Part shown: positions 1 through 9,000 of the stretch, piece after piece
Position numbering within the stretch: the first letter of the stretch is position 1
Layout of the letters: each line of letters starts with the position of its first letter
DNA from: Clostridia bacterium
Lineage (GTDB): Bacteria > Bacillota > Clostridia > Christensenellales > Aristaeellaceae
NCBI GenBank assembly: GCA_009776385.1
Contig: WRFT01000009.1
Coordinates: 1-16,354, forward strand
DNA: 16,354 bases
Direction: 5' to 3'
The notes under the pieces: generated by a model
What the model saw: only the letters and a program-made list of their open reading frames with translations
The model's database searches: none
What the model was told of the DNA's origin: nothing
Position numbers and translations under genes: made by a program

Positions 1-50
1 CCGGCCATATCGATCATAATTCCAAGGGAGCTCATATCCCAATGCTTCAT
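1..50 (-). CDS. N-terminus of an unidentified protein (cut by window edge)
   Basis: Only the first 16 codons are visible, running off the left edge. On the minus strand an AGAAAGGGA ribosome binding site is followed by TTG-ATG; the ATG at 50-48 or the TTG three bases upstream could be the start. The reading begins MKHWDMSSLGIMIDMA and stays open to the edge. Sixteen residues are too few to assign a family; a small regulator such as a MarR type is possible but only a guess. It is divergent from the T-box transporter operon. A TATAAT hexamer on the minus strand at 125-130 could be its -10 box, but there is no convincing -35. Confidence 0.45.
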   Translation of the reverse strand, partial: MKHWDMSSLGIMIDMA

Positions 51-213
51 CAATGTTGGTTCCCTTTCTCTGTATAGTTATTGATATGATGATACGGGTA
101 CCAGCTTTACTTCAAGATGCGTTCATTATAGTATGGGTACTTGTATAAATACCAGTCCGCAGCGTATGGATACGTGAAAACCATGAAATTTGAATTGAAT
201 TGGAATCAAACCA

Positions 214-242
214 TTGACAAACCTCAAGCGTTAGTGTAATTT
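214..242 (+). promoter_or_regulatory. Sigma-A-type promoter of the T-box/ABC importer operon
   Basis: A perfect -35 TTGACA (214-219) is followed after 17 bp by a weak -10 TAATTT (237-242). This puts transcription start near 249, just before the base of T-box stem I. The position fits the leader well, although the -10 match is poor. Confidence 0.5.
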
Positions 243-249
243 ACGGCGT

Positions 250-531
250 GTAAACCCGAAAGGTTTTGATCGGGAACAAGTAGCCCCCAAGTGTTCTTCT
301 TTAGAGAGTCGGCGGTTGGTGCAAGCCGGCAGAAGAACCGGACGGCGAATACATCCCGGGAATCTCGCGCTGAACGATGTTAGCATTTATTAGGATGCGA
401 CGGGTATGCCCGTTACAGCATAAGGGTATGTTTGTACCCTGTGAGCGCATAACCGTGAGGTTGTGCGGAACTGAGGTGGTATCACGAGTGCTAGAACAAT
501 GGCCCTCGGAATTAAGTCCGGGGGCGTTTTT
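250..531 (+). ncRNA. T-box riboswitch, tyrosine specifier (TAC)
   Basis: A transcription-attenuating leader that senses uncharged tRNA. Stem I base pairs 271-275 (CGGGA) with 354-358 (TCCCG). The specifier loop has AGTA at 279-282 on one side and GAA-TAC-A at 347-353 on the other, so the specifier codon is TAC (350-352), tyrosine. AGAGAG (303-308) and GGTGCAAGCC (318-327) are the usual stem I AG-bulge and apical-loop elements. Stem III is 447-454 with 459-466, loop GTGA. The T-box proper lies around 469-488 with TGGT at 477-480. UGGU pairs with an acceptor end carrying discriminator A, which suits bacterial tRNA-Tyr; bacterial tRNA-Trp has G. Bases 471-476 can pair with 504-509 to form the antiterminator, excluding the terminator. 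It controls the ABC importer that follows. The T-box class is clear; tyrosine is a reading of the specifier loop. Confidence 0.9.
502..531 (+). terminator. T-box-controlled intrinsic terminator
   Basis: A 9-bp stem (502-510 with 517-525, one G-U pair), loop ATTAAG, followed by TTTTT at 527-531. Its 5' arm overlaps the segment (504-509) that pairs with the T-box sequence, so the two folds exclude each other. Binding of uncharged tRNA would allow readthrough into the importer genes. Confidence 0.85.
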
Positions 532-630
532 ATATGCTCCCAAGAAGGGAGGGGATGAATGGCACTGAGGGATTGCTTCTCCCGTTATGCTTTTAGCAGC
601 ACATTTAAAAATGAAAAGGAGATTAATACA

Positions 631-1614
631 ATGAAACGTCAAAGAATTTTCTCAATCATACTTGCTTTGGTCATGGTCTTCTCACTAACCTCTATGGCAA
701 TCGGAGAAGGCGCTGGACCCATTAAAATCGGCATCCTCAAATGGGTAACCCATGGCGCTTTGGATGGCGCAGAAAAAGGTTTTGTAGACGCACTGGCGGC
801 TAATGGTTTTGTGGATGGTGAGAATATCGCTATCGACTATCAAAACGCGAACGACGACATGAGTATCGCGGCTACAATCAGCGATCGGTTCGTAAACAAC
901 GGTGTCGATCTCATTCTCGCCATCGCAACCCCGGCCGTGCAATCGGTACAGAGTAAAACGAACGAAATTCCCATTCTGGGTACGGCGGTTACCGATTTCG
1001 TAGGCGCCGGATTGGTTGACAGCAACGAAGTACCCGGCGGCAACATCACAGGCTCTTCCGATCTCCCGTCCATCGCGGAGCAATTTGACTTTATGCTCAA
1101 GGTGCTGCCGGATATCAAGATTGTAGGTATCATGTACAACTCCAGCGAAGACAACTCCAGAATTCAAGCGGAAACCGCAAAGGAAGCCGCCGATGCCCTG
1201 GGGCTTACCATTGTGGAAAAAACATTCAGTGCCGTGGTTGACATCCCTCAAACCGTCGAGTCGCTGGCAAAGGAAGTGGAGGCCATTTGGCTGCCTTCCG
1301 ACAATTCCATCTCCTCGGCAATGGATATTCTCAGCATCGCGGCTGTGGATATGAAAATACCGCTGGTTTGCAGCGAGGAAAGCCAGGTGGCATCCGGGGG
1401 AACCTTTGCCATTGGCATTGATTATTACAATTTGGGCTTCCAAACCGGTGAAATGGCTGTGCGGATATTAAATGAGGGCGCAAATCCTGCCGAAATGCCG
1501 GTTGAGCACCTAAAGGATATGGCGGTTGCCATCAACATGGAAGTGGCTGAGGCAATTGGCCTGGTGTTCCCGCAGGATGTGCTGGCGCAAGCGACAGACG
1601 TTTCCGCGAGGTAA
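631..1614 (+). CDS. ABC transporter substrate-binding protein, TrpX-like (ABC_sub_bind family)
   Basis: A 327-residue extracytoplasmic solute-binding protein for an ABC importer. After a hydrophobic signal segment (residues 5-23) the mature part starts with the typical first strand of the family (IKIGILKW, about 31-38). Family-like motifs follow, such as LAIATPA and the VGIMYNSSEDNS region that begins the second lobe. The start at 631 follows AAAAGGAG with good spacing; an in-frame ATG at 559 lacks a ribosome binding site and would hide the signal peptide. It is the first gene of a three-gene operon with permease and ATPase, downstream of a tyrosine T-box. This family includes the tryptophan importer component TrpX, but the leader suggests tyrosine or a tyrosine precursor. 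Oddly, the signal segment has no lipobox cysteine (the sequence around the likely cleavage is TSMAIGEG), although solute-binding proteins of monoderm Firmicutes are usually lipoproteins. Family assignment is firm; the substrate is inferred. Confidence 0.88.
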   Translation: MKRQRIFSIILALVMVFSLTSMAIGEGAGPIKIGILKWVTHGALDGAEKGFVDALAANGFVDGENIAIDYQNANDDMSIAATISDRFVNNGVDLILAIATPAVQSVQSKTNEIPILGTAVTDFVGAGLVDSNEVPGGNITGSSDLPSIAEQFDFMLKVLPDIKIVGIMYNSSEDNSRIQAETAKEAADALGLTIVEKTFSAVVDIPQTVESLAKEVEAIWLPSDNSISSAMDILSIAAVDMKIPLVCSEESQVASGGTFAIGIDYYNLGFQTGEMAVRILNEGANPAEMPVEHLKDMAVAINMEVAEAIGLVFPQDVLAQATDVSAR

Positions 1615-1620
1615 GCGTGT

Positions 1621-2568
1621 ATGGTCGGAATTCTAAACGCGGTCATCTCATCGTTTCCATTGGGGATCATGTGGTCACTAACGACCATAGGGGTTTTTAT
1701 CACCTTCCGCGTATTGGAAGTTTCCGATTTAACGGTAGATGGGACGCTGACCCTTGGGGCAGCGTCCTCCGCCGTTTTAATTGCCGGAGGGATGAACCCA
1801 TACCTTGCGATTCTCATCGCCTTTTTCTGCGGCCTTTTAGCGGGGCTATGCACGGCTCTGCTTCATACCAGGTTGAAAATCCCGCCGCTGCTCTCGGGTA
1901 TCTTAACCATGACGGCTCTGTACTCCATCAATCTGCGGGTGATGGGTAAGGCAAATGTTTCTATCAACAAAATGGAGACTATTTTTACCCGGTTTACGGA
2001 TGTCACCGGTATCCCGCGCAGAATCGCATTGCCCAATGGTGTGTTTCTAAGCAATGTGGATGTGCTTATCGTGGGCTCGGTGTTGGTACTGCTCTTTGCG
2101 GGTGGGTTGTATTGGTTTTTCGGTACCGAAATAGGCTACGGCCTGCGGGCCACCGGCAGCAACCCGCAAATGATACGGGCGCAGGGGGTCAACACCGATA
2201 CCTCAAAGCTGATAGGCTTGATGCTCTCCAATGGCCTGGTGGCGATATCCGGTTCGCTTCTGGCGCAAAGCCAACGGTTTGCGGAGGTAAGTATGGGTAC
2301 GGGTACCATTGTCATTGGCCTGGCTTCGGTCATCATCGGCGAGGTTTTATTTAGTACGCGTTGCTTCAAGCATTATTTAATATCTATTATTTTAGGATCC
2401 GTGATTTACCGGATGGTTATTTCTATCGTACTGGAACTGGGTATGAACCCGAACGACTTAAAGCTCCTTACCGCGGCAATTATCGCCATTGCCTTGGCGC
2501 TGCCGTTGATGAGAAACGGTTTTCAAAGCATTTCACATAGCATGAAGCGGAGGAATAATAATGCTTAA
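1621..2568 (+). CDS. ABC transporter permease, TrpY-like (BPD_transp_2 family)
   Basis: A 315-residue integral membrane permease with about eight hydrophobic segments, starting near residues 10-30 and ending near 285-302, and a basic C-terminus (SMKRRNNNA). The cytoplasmic coupling-loop motif of the branched-chain/ribose/TrpY-type permeases is present as GYGLRATGSNPQMI near residue 175, followed by the usual GVNT. It forms the transmembrane channel, probably as a homodimer since only one permease gene is present. The ATG at 1621 lies 6 bp after the binding-protein stop, and GAGG inside the end of that gene serves as its ribosome binding site, suggesting coupled translation. The stop overlaps the start of the ATPase gene by 8 bp. 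The likely cargo is an aromatic amino acid, inferred from the T-box. Confidence 0.88.
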   Translation: MVGILNAVISSFPLGIMWSLTTIGVFITFRVLEVSDLTVDGTLTLGAASSAVLIAGGMNPYLAILIAFFCGLLAGLCTALLHTRLKIPPLLSGILTMTALYSINLRVMGKANVSINKMETIFTRFTDVTGIPRRIALPNGVFLSNVDVLIVGSVLVLLFAGGLYWFFGTEIGYGLRATGSNPQMIRAQGVNTDTSKLIGLMLSNGLVAISGSLLAQSQRFAEVSMGTGTIVIGLASVIIGEVLFSTRCFKHYLISIILGSVIYRMVISIVLELGMNPNDLKLLTAAIIAIALALPLMRNGFQSISHSMKRRNNNA

Positions 2569-3355
2569 AGTTGAAAATGTCAGCAAAACCTTTTTCCCCA
2601 ACAGCGTCAACGAAAAACGCGCGATTGTAGATATTTGCTTAAAGCTGCAAGAAGGGGACTTTGCGACGGTTATCGGCGGTAACGGCGCGGGGAAATCCAC
2701 TTTGCTCAACAGCATTGCCGGTGTTTATCCCGTTGACAGCGGTTCCATCTATGTAGATGACATTAATCTGACTAAAATGCCCGAGTATAAACGCGCCAAG
2801 TACCTGGGTCGCGTGTTTCAAGACCCTATGTTAGGTACAGCCGCCAACATGTGGATTGAGGAAAACCTGGCAGTAGCATTTCGGCGCGGTAAAACCCGTA
2901 CGCTCAGATGGGGGATTACCAATAGTGAAAGAGAACACTACAAGTCCATTCTGGCTCCGTTGAACCTGGGGCTGGAGAAACGCTTAAGCTTAAAGGCGGG
3001 GCTGCTTTCCGGCGGTCAGCGGCAGGCCTTAACCCTTATCATGGCAACTTTACAAAAACCCAAATTGCTGCTTCTAGACGAACATACAGCCGCCCTAGAC
3101 CCTAAGACGGCCGCCACCGTACTGGAACTGACCCGTACGTTGATTGCGGAGCACAATTTAACCACTTTAATGATTACCCATAATATGAAAGACGCATTAA
3201 AAATGGGTAACCGCTTGATGATGATGAACAATGGCAAGATCATTTTAGATGTGAGCGGCGAGGGAAAGAAAAACTTAACGGTGAAGGATTTAATGGAGTT
3301 TTTTGGAAACGCCGTGAGTGAAGAAATGATGAATGACAGGATGCTGTTAGCCTGA
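2561..3355 (+). CDS. ABC transporter ATP-binding protein, TrpZ-like
   Basis: A 264-residue ABC ATPase that energises the importer on the cytoplasmic face. All nucleotide-binding motifs are intact: Walker A GGNGAGKST (residues 39-47), Q-loop Q87, signature LSGGQ (149-153), Walker B LLLLDE (169-174) with D-loop ALD, and switch histidine H207 in MITHNM. The start ATG at 2561 follows AGCGGAGGA and overlaps the permease end by 8 bp, so the two are translationally coupled. It is the last gene of the operon; the next gene is convergent. The C-terminus (MEFFGNAVSEEMMNDRMLLA) resembles that of single-ATPase importers of this type. Confidence 0.92.
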   Translation: MLKVENVSKTFFPNSVNEKRAIVDICLKLQEGDFATVIGGNGAGKSTLLNSIAGVYPVDSGSIYVDDINLTKMPEYKRAKYLGRVFQDPMLGTAANMWIEENLAVAFRRGKTRTLRWGITNSEREHYKSILAPLNLGLEKRLSLKAGLLSGGQRQALTLIMATLQKPKLLLLDEHTAALDPKTAATVLELTRTLIAEHNLTTLMITHNMKDALKMGNRLMMMNNGKIILDVSGEGKKNLTVKDLMEFFGNAVSEEMMNDRMLLA

Positions 3356-3356
3356 C

Positions 3357-3381
3357 AGGGGAAGACCCCTTCAAACAGGGG
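3357..3381. other. GC-rich hairpin between convergent operons
   Basis: Three arms, AGGGG (3357-3361), CCCCT (3366-3370) and AGGGG (3377-3381), lie between the two convergent stop codons. The middle arm can pair with either neighbour, on either strand. There is no run of T on either side, so this is at best a weak bidirectional terminator. Confidence 0.35.
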
Positions 3382-6054
3382 CTAACTCATTTTCATATCC
3401 GGATAAAGCGTTTGATCCCTATTCATTTTTGATTGCAGCATATGGTTGCCAATTTTCGTGTCTTCGTATTGTATATGTTTGGTCAGCCACTTTATCACGA
3501 TTTCTCGAATATCGCTTGCCAGTATTACCGACGAACCGTTTTCCTTATAGTTTGCCACCAAATTACCGACTGTAGCCTTAAAATCATCATGAATCTTTTT
3601 ATGTTTTATATACCCCGGATAACCGACTTCAATCTGCAGGGCTTCCTCGCTTTCAAAATGGTATGTCGTATAATCCACTAAAAACGCCAGGGTTTCTTGT
3701 ACGGTTTCTGCCGCCATTCCTTTTTCACATTGCCTGATGAGGTTGTTAACCATGTCGCAAACACTTTTATGCTGTCTGTCTATTTGAATATTGCCCAGTT
3801 CATACTTTTGGTCCCATACCAAACCGCCCGGCACTCCCGTCAGCAGATAGGTACGCAGCTTATTAAGAACCGCCTCAAAATCCAATGGTTTACCCAAATG
3901 ACCGTTCATTCCGGCTTCAAGGCATTTGACAACATCCTCCCTAAACGCGTTCGCGGTCATAGCCACAATGGGAATGGTTTTAGCGTTTGGCAAATCAAGC
4001 GCGCGAATCCGTCGTGTCGCCTCCAGCCCATCCATCTCCGGCATCTGCATATCCATAAATATCAGCTCATATTTCATTGGAGCTTCCGCGAACATCTCAA
4101 GCGCTTCCCAGCCATTGGTCGCGCACTCTATTTCAAGAAGCGTCGGTTCAAGCAGCGCTATGACAATTTCACGGTTAATTTCCACGTCCTCAACCAAAAG
4201 GATGCGATGCCCCTCAAAGTGATCTATTGCTTCGTCTTGTAATGATTCCGGTAACAGCTCGCCGGTGCCTCGTCTGACGTGTATGGTAAAAATAAAAGCC
4301 GCGCCTTTGCCAAGTTCCGACTCTATCCATATCTTGCCTCCCATCATCTCTACGATGCTTTTGGAAATGGCAAGGCCAAGACCCGTCCCGCCGTATTTTC
4401 GGGATGTACTGCTTTCCGCTTGCTGGAATGAAGTGAACAGCTTTGCCTGTTGTTCCGGGCTAATGCCAATACCGGTATCTATTACGCAGAATCGGATATG
4501 ACACTCCTCATTCTCTTCCCCATCGAGCCGAACATCCAGCTTAATAGAACCGTTATCCGGAGTGAACTTAGCCGCGTTGTTAATCAGGTTTGTAATGACC
4601 TCCGAAAGGCGTTGATCGTCTCCGAACAAGTACCGGGGGATATTTTCATCAATACACACCGTAAACTCTTGTTTCTTTTCCTCTATACGTACTTTACTGA
4701 CATTCACAACCTGTTCGATCATCCGCCGTATATCGAACTCGGATTCTGTTAAATCAAATTTACCGGATTCAATTTTAGACATGTCCAAAATGTTATTGAT
4801 AATTCCCAACAAATGTTTAGAAGCGTCGTTTACCTTATTAAAGCAGTCTATCATCCGGTCTTTATCGTTTGCTGACAGGCCAATCAAGGTCATTCCGATG
4901 ATAGCGTTCATTGGCGTGCGGATTTCGTGGCTCATGTTGGCAAGGAAAGCGGATTTGGCAATATTGGCTTGCTCCGCGTCGCTTCTTGCGTTTTCAAGGT
5001 TAATAAGGGTTCGGCGTAAGGACCTGGAATAACTGATAATCAAGACAGCGAAAACCGCCATGATAACCGATATGATAAGGATTACCTGGAATGTTAATCT
5101 GGTAACAACATCCATGGCTATGTTTTTATCCTGTAACGTTACAACAGACCATGAGTCGGAATAGCCCGGCATACTGATCGGCTCATAACTCATATAAAAT
5201 GTCTCGTTGTTATCGGTGACAATTTCCAAACCGCTCTCACCGTTCATAACTGCTTTGATAACGGCTTTGTATTCGTCGGAAATGATAAACTCTTCTTCTA
5301 CGGTAATGACATTCCCGCTTACAATATCAAAGACTGTGTTTCCAAGTTCATCCAGTTCGGGAACCGTACGCACCAGTGATCGGTAATTGGTAAGCGTTTC
5401 TATAAATGAGTTATTAGGATGCGCGACAACACCGCCGTCGCCGTCAATAATAAAGGAGTAGCGTCCTATTTCCGGGTTCGCGAATTGTTCTATCAGCCAT
5501 TGGATATAACCCAAACTAATGTCGGCGCCAAAAACACCAATCATTTCGTCGCGTTCATACATGGGTATAAACAAAGCGGCGCATGGCATTCCTGTCGTGG
5601 CTGAATAATAAGACCCGGAAACAAAAGGCTGTCTTTTCTCCATCATTTGGATAAACCACCATCGGCTGCTTCGGTCGGCCGGTCTATTTCCGTCAGACCG
5701 TGCTGTTTGCCAGCCGTCAATTCCCGTAGGATACAACAGTTCTATAAAATCATTACGCGCCGCCGTGCTTTCAATAATGGGTGTCTGTACATCGGTATCC
5801 ATCGTAAGCATACTGGGATTGACCGCCAGCTCATAGATGAGGTTATATGCCCCGTCCACAAAGGACCGTACCGTTCGTTGGATGGAGTTGGAGGCTTGAT
5901 TTGTCTCGTTTCGTATCTGCCCGTCATACGCCTGAGTGAGCAAGAATACGGTAATCAAGGGGATAACAACAAGCAGTACCACGATGATTAAACCGGAAAT
6001 AATAAAACGAGGAGAGAGAGCGCTTTTTTGTTTCTTTTTGGCTGTCTTATTCAT
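3382..6054 (-). CDS. Hybrid histidine kinase: Cache-like sensor, HisKA, HATPase, receiver, hemerythrin
   Basis: An 890-residue membrane sensor kinase. Residues 16-43 form a first transmembrane helix, about 44-315 an extracytoplasmic double-Cache-like sensor, and 322-342 a second helix. The dimerisation helix carries the phosphorylated His376 (SHEIRTP). The ATPase domain has N489/N493, DTGIG (526-530) and GGTGLG (555-560). The receiver (616-737) has acidic E622/D623, phosphoacceptor D668, T700 and K722, all intact. The C-terminal domain (about 746-872) is a bacteriohemerythrin with every di-iron ligand in the expected spacing: H762, H799, E803, H818, H822, H860, D865. Such domains bind O2 and sometimes NO. 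A ligand signal outside and an oxygen/redox signal inside could thus meet in one protein. The ATG at 6054 follows AGAGGGA by about 8 nt. It is the second gene of an operon, 44 bp after the hydrogenase-type kinase. No output or phosphotransfer domain is present, so a partner elsewhere is needed. Confidence 0.9.
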   Translation of the reverse strand: MNKTAKKKQKSALSPRFIISGLIIVVLLVVIPLITVFLLTQAYDGQIRNETNQASNSIQRTVRSFVDGAYNLIYELAVNPSMLTMDTDVQTPIIESTAARNDFIELLYPTGIDGWQTARSDGNRPADRSSRWWFIQMMEKRQPFVSGSYYSATTGMPCAALFIPMYERDEMIGVFGADISLGYIQWLIEQFANPEIGRYSFIIDGDGGVVAHPNNSFIETLTNYRSLVRTVPELDELGNTVFDIVSGNVITVEEEFIISDEYKAVIKAVMNGESGLEIVTDNNETFYMSYEPISMPGYSDSWSVVTLQDKNIAMDVVTRLTFQVILIISVIMAVFAVLIISYSRSLRRTLINLENARSDAEQANIAKSAFLANMSHEIRTPMNAIIGMTLIGLSANDKDRMIDCFNKVNDASKHLLGIINNILDMSKIESGKFDLTESEFDIRRMIEQVVNVSKVRIEEKKQEFTVCIDENIPRYLFGDDQRLSEVITNLINNAAKFTPDNGSIKLDVRLDGEENEECHIRFCVIDTGIGISPEQQAKLFTSFQQAESSTSRKYGGTGLGLAISKSIVEMMGGKIWIESELGKGAAFIFTIHVRRGTGELLPESLQDEAIDHFEGHRILLVEDVEINREIVIALLEPTLLEIECATNGWEALEMFAEAPMKYELIFMDMQMPEMDGLEATRRIRALDLPNAKTIPIVAMTANAFREDVVKCLEAGMNGHLGKPLDFEAVLNKLRTYLLTGVPGGLVWDQKYELGNIQIDRQHKSVCDMVNNLIRQCEKGMAAETVQETLAFLVDYTTYHFESEEALQIEVGYPGYIKHKKIHDDFKATVGNLVANYKENGSSVILASDIREIVIKWLTKHIQYEDTKIGNHMLQSKMNRDQTLYPDMKMS

Positions 6055-6098
6055 TCGTTTAGTCCCTCTCTATCGTTTTTTTGTCCATGGGTAGTGGG

Positions 6099-9000
6099 TT
6101 ATCGTAAATACTGACGCAACTCTTTTAGTACCTCTTCAAAAGCAATCGGTTTGCCGATATGGCCGTTCATGCCGACTTCAAAGCTTTTTTCAATATCTTC
6201 TCTAAAAACATTGGCGGTCATGGCGATAATCGGTATGGTTTTTGCCTGCTTTACTGGTAGCGCTCTAATTTGACGCGTAGCCTCGTAACCGTCCATTTCA
6301 GGCATTTGGATGTCCATAAAAATCATATGGTATTTTCCCGGATCGCGCTCAAACATACTCACCGCTTGTTTACCATTTTCCGCGCATTCTACGGTCAGGT
6401 TCGTAGGCTCGAGTAACGCAAGCACGATTTCCCTGTTTATCTCCACATCATCGGCAAGCAATATGGTATATCCGGTATAGTCAACCGCGTGCTTGGCATC
6501 ATCATTGTCGCCCGCTTCAGCAATCGTATTGATGCAGGCATTGATGACATCAACGATAACCGATGGGAACAAAGGTTTAGGCAGAAACTTGTCCACACCC
6601 GCTTCCCGCGCTTCATCTTCAATATCATTCCAATCGACAGATGAGAAAATGGTAACAATGGAATTCTTCAGCGGTTTCCTTTGTATCTGCCGCGCCAGCT
6701 CAATTCCGCTTATACCCGGTAGCTTCCAGTCGAGAAAATAGATATTGTAATTATCATCTTCCTCCAGCATGTTTACCGCTTCTTCACCGCTTTTGGCTAT
6801 AGTGCAGTCAATTCCGAGATTATCCGCGACGACCGTGAAAAACTCACGGATTTCCGGTTCATCATCCACAACGAAAATGCGTATATTACTCCAGTTGACA
6901 TTTTTATCAAGCAAATTGGTTTCCGTATCAAAACTGCGTTTCATAACAAATGTAAAAATGAATTTCGACCCTTTCCCCGGTTCTGACTCTACCCAAACCT
7001 CACCATCCATCAATTCCACTATGCGTTTGGTAATGGCAAGCCCAAGCCCTGTGCCGCCGTATTTACGTGTGGTGCTGGCTTCTGCTTGTTCAAACGAAGT
7101 AAACAGGCGCGTTTTTTGCTCGTCCGTAATGCCTATGCCCGTATCTTCAACACTTATTTGTAAGCGGCATACGCCGTTTTCTTCTGATAACAAGGTAGAG
7201 TCAAGGCGTATCATCCCCTCCTCGGGCGTGAATTTCACGGCATTGGACAAAAGATTGGTAATGACTTGCGCCAGCCGTTGATCGTCGCCGACAAGCGTAC
7301 GCGGTATGCTTTTATCAATATATACGTAAAACTTCTGCCGCCGTTCATCCACGCGCAGGTTAATGACATCCGCGATTTTTTGCAGCATTTTTTCAAAATT
7401 AAAGCTGGCAGGTGACAACTCAAACTTGTCCGCTTCAATTTTAGACATATCAAGCACATCATTGATAATGCCGAGCAAGTGTTTGGAGGCCCCGTCTATT
7501 TTGGTTAAGGCTTCATCCTTTTTCTTTATGTCACCGGATAATTTCCCGATGGCTGTCATGCCGATGATGGCGTTCATCGGGGTGCGTATCTCATGGCTCA
7601 TGGTAGATAAAAAGTTACTTTTCGCTTTATTGGCGGCTTCCGCCGCTATGCGCTGCCTGTCTGTATCCAGTAAGATGTTTTTTGTTTCGGTCATATCCAC
7701 CAGTGTGCCCACAACACGGATGGGTACACCGTTTTTATCTCGCAGTGTCACGCCGGCATCACGGCAATAGGCATACTCGCCGTCTTTTTTACGAATTCGG
7801 TATTCCAAGTCATAGGGCGTTTTACCGGTCGTATCCATGATGTGTTTTTCAAACGTGTCAAGAATTCTTTCTTTGTCGTCAGGATGTATATTATCGCTCC
7901 AACTGCAAAGCAAGTTGGGAAAATCGGTCTCATCCGTATACCCTAAAATATATCGAAACTCGTTCGACCATATAAAGACGTTCGTGGGATTGACCGGATC
8001 GTCATACACAATCTCCATTTCCCACAGCCCGACCTTTGACGCCTCTATGGCCATATCCAGTTTCGTTAACTGCAGCTTATTCTGCTCGTGAGCGCGAGTG
8101 AGTTCCATTTCACGTTTGTAAATATCTGTCATGTCAAATACATAAGCGACGATCGCGAAACTGTTTTTATATGGAATTTTCTTAAATTCCACGCTTAAGA
8201 TACGGCTTTCATTTTTTATAATTAATTCAGTCTCAAACTTTGTATAGCCGTCTTTTGCGGCTGTATTCAATTTTTCTCCTAAAGAGGAAGAAAAACGGCC
8301 GTCAGATTGCAAGGCGGGGGTGCTTTGCATGATGCGTTCCATAAGCCCGGTTACTAAGTCCTGTTTTGTTTCAAAATCCAAAAAACGAAGAGCCGCTGGG
8401 TTGCAGTCAATCACGTTGAAGTTGCTGTCAAATAAAATATTGATGTAGGGATTAGCGTCAAACATGGCGGATGTGGTAACCTGCGCCGCTTCTATTTCCC
8501 GTATCATCTGCTTTTGTTCTCGTAAATCCCTTATGTACGATATAAGCAACTGTTCATTTTTATAATCCACGCGAACCAAGGTGACTTCACAAGGAATAAT
8601 CTCCCCATCGAGAGCCTGATGTACCCATTCTACGCGCAGGTACCCCTCGACAAATGCTTTTTGTAAGCTTTGAATCGCCGTTTCCTTAGAGACTTGTCCG
8701 TCAGGCTGATACTCCGGTGAATAATCAAGAAAATGTTTCATTAATTCCTGCTTGTCTGTCTGTTTTACCAAACTGACAGCGGCTTTATTACAATCAATCA
8801 TTTTTAGGTTTTTATCCCAAAAATGAGCCCCGAAGGGCGTGGCGTCCAGTACAAGCCGCATACGCTCATCCGCTTCATGCGTTTTTTCCATTTCAGCAAG
8901 CTGCTCATGGGCGCGCATGTTATCTTCATGCTCAGCTTGCGCGTCTTCTTTTGATTTCACAATGCAATTTTCCGGAATATTCACGCCCAATGCGATTTTT

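Noticed and set aside
250..531. Tryptophan T-box, as expected from the TrpXYZ-like genes
   Set aside because: The specifier position reads TAC and the bulge is UGGU; tRNA-Trp would need TGG and UGGC.
559..630. Earlier start for the solute-binding protein at 559
   Set aside because: It adds 24 residues in front of the signal peptide, while AAAAGGAG lies correctly before the ATG at 631.
301..642. Long open frames on both strands over the leader (minus 301-642, plus 377-568)
   Set aside because: They lie inside the T-box RNA and its terminator, lack ribosome binding sites and give no recognisable protein.
3697..4242. Plus-strand open frame of 181 codons inside the second kinase
   Set aside because: Antisense to the receiver and hemerythrin domains, no family resemblance, no ribosome binding site noted.
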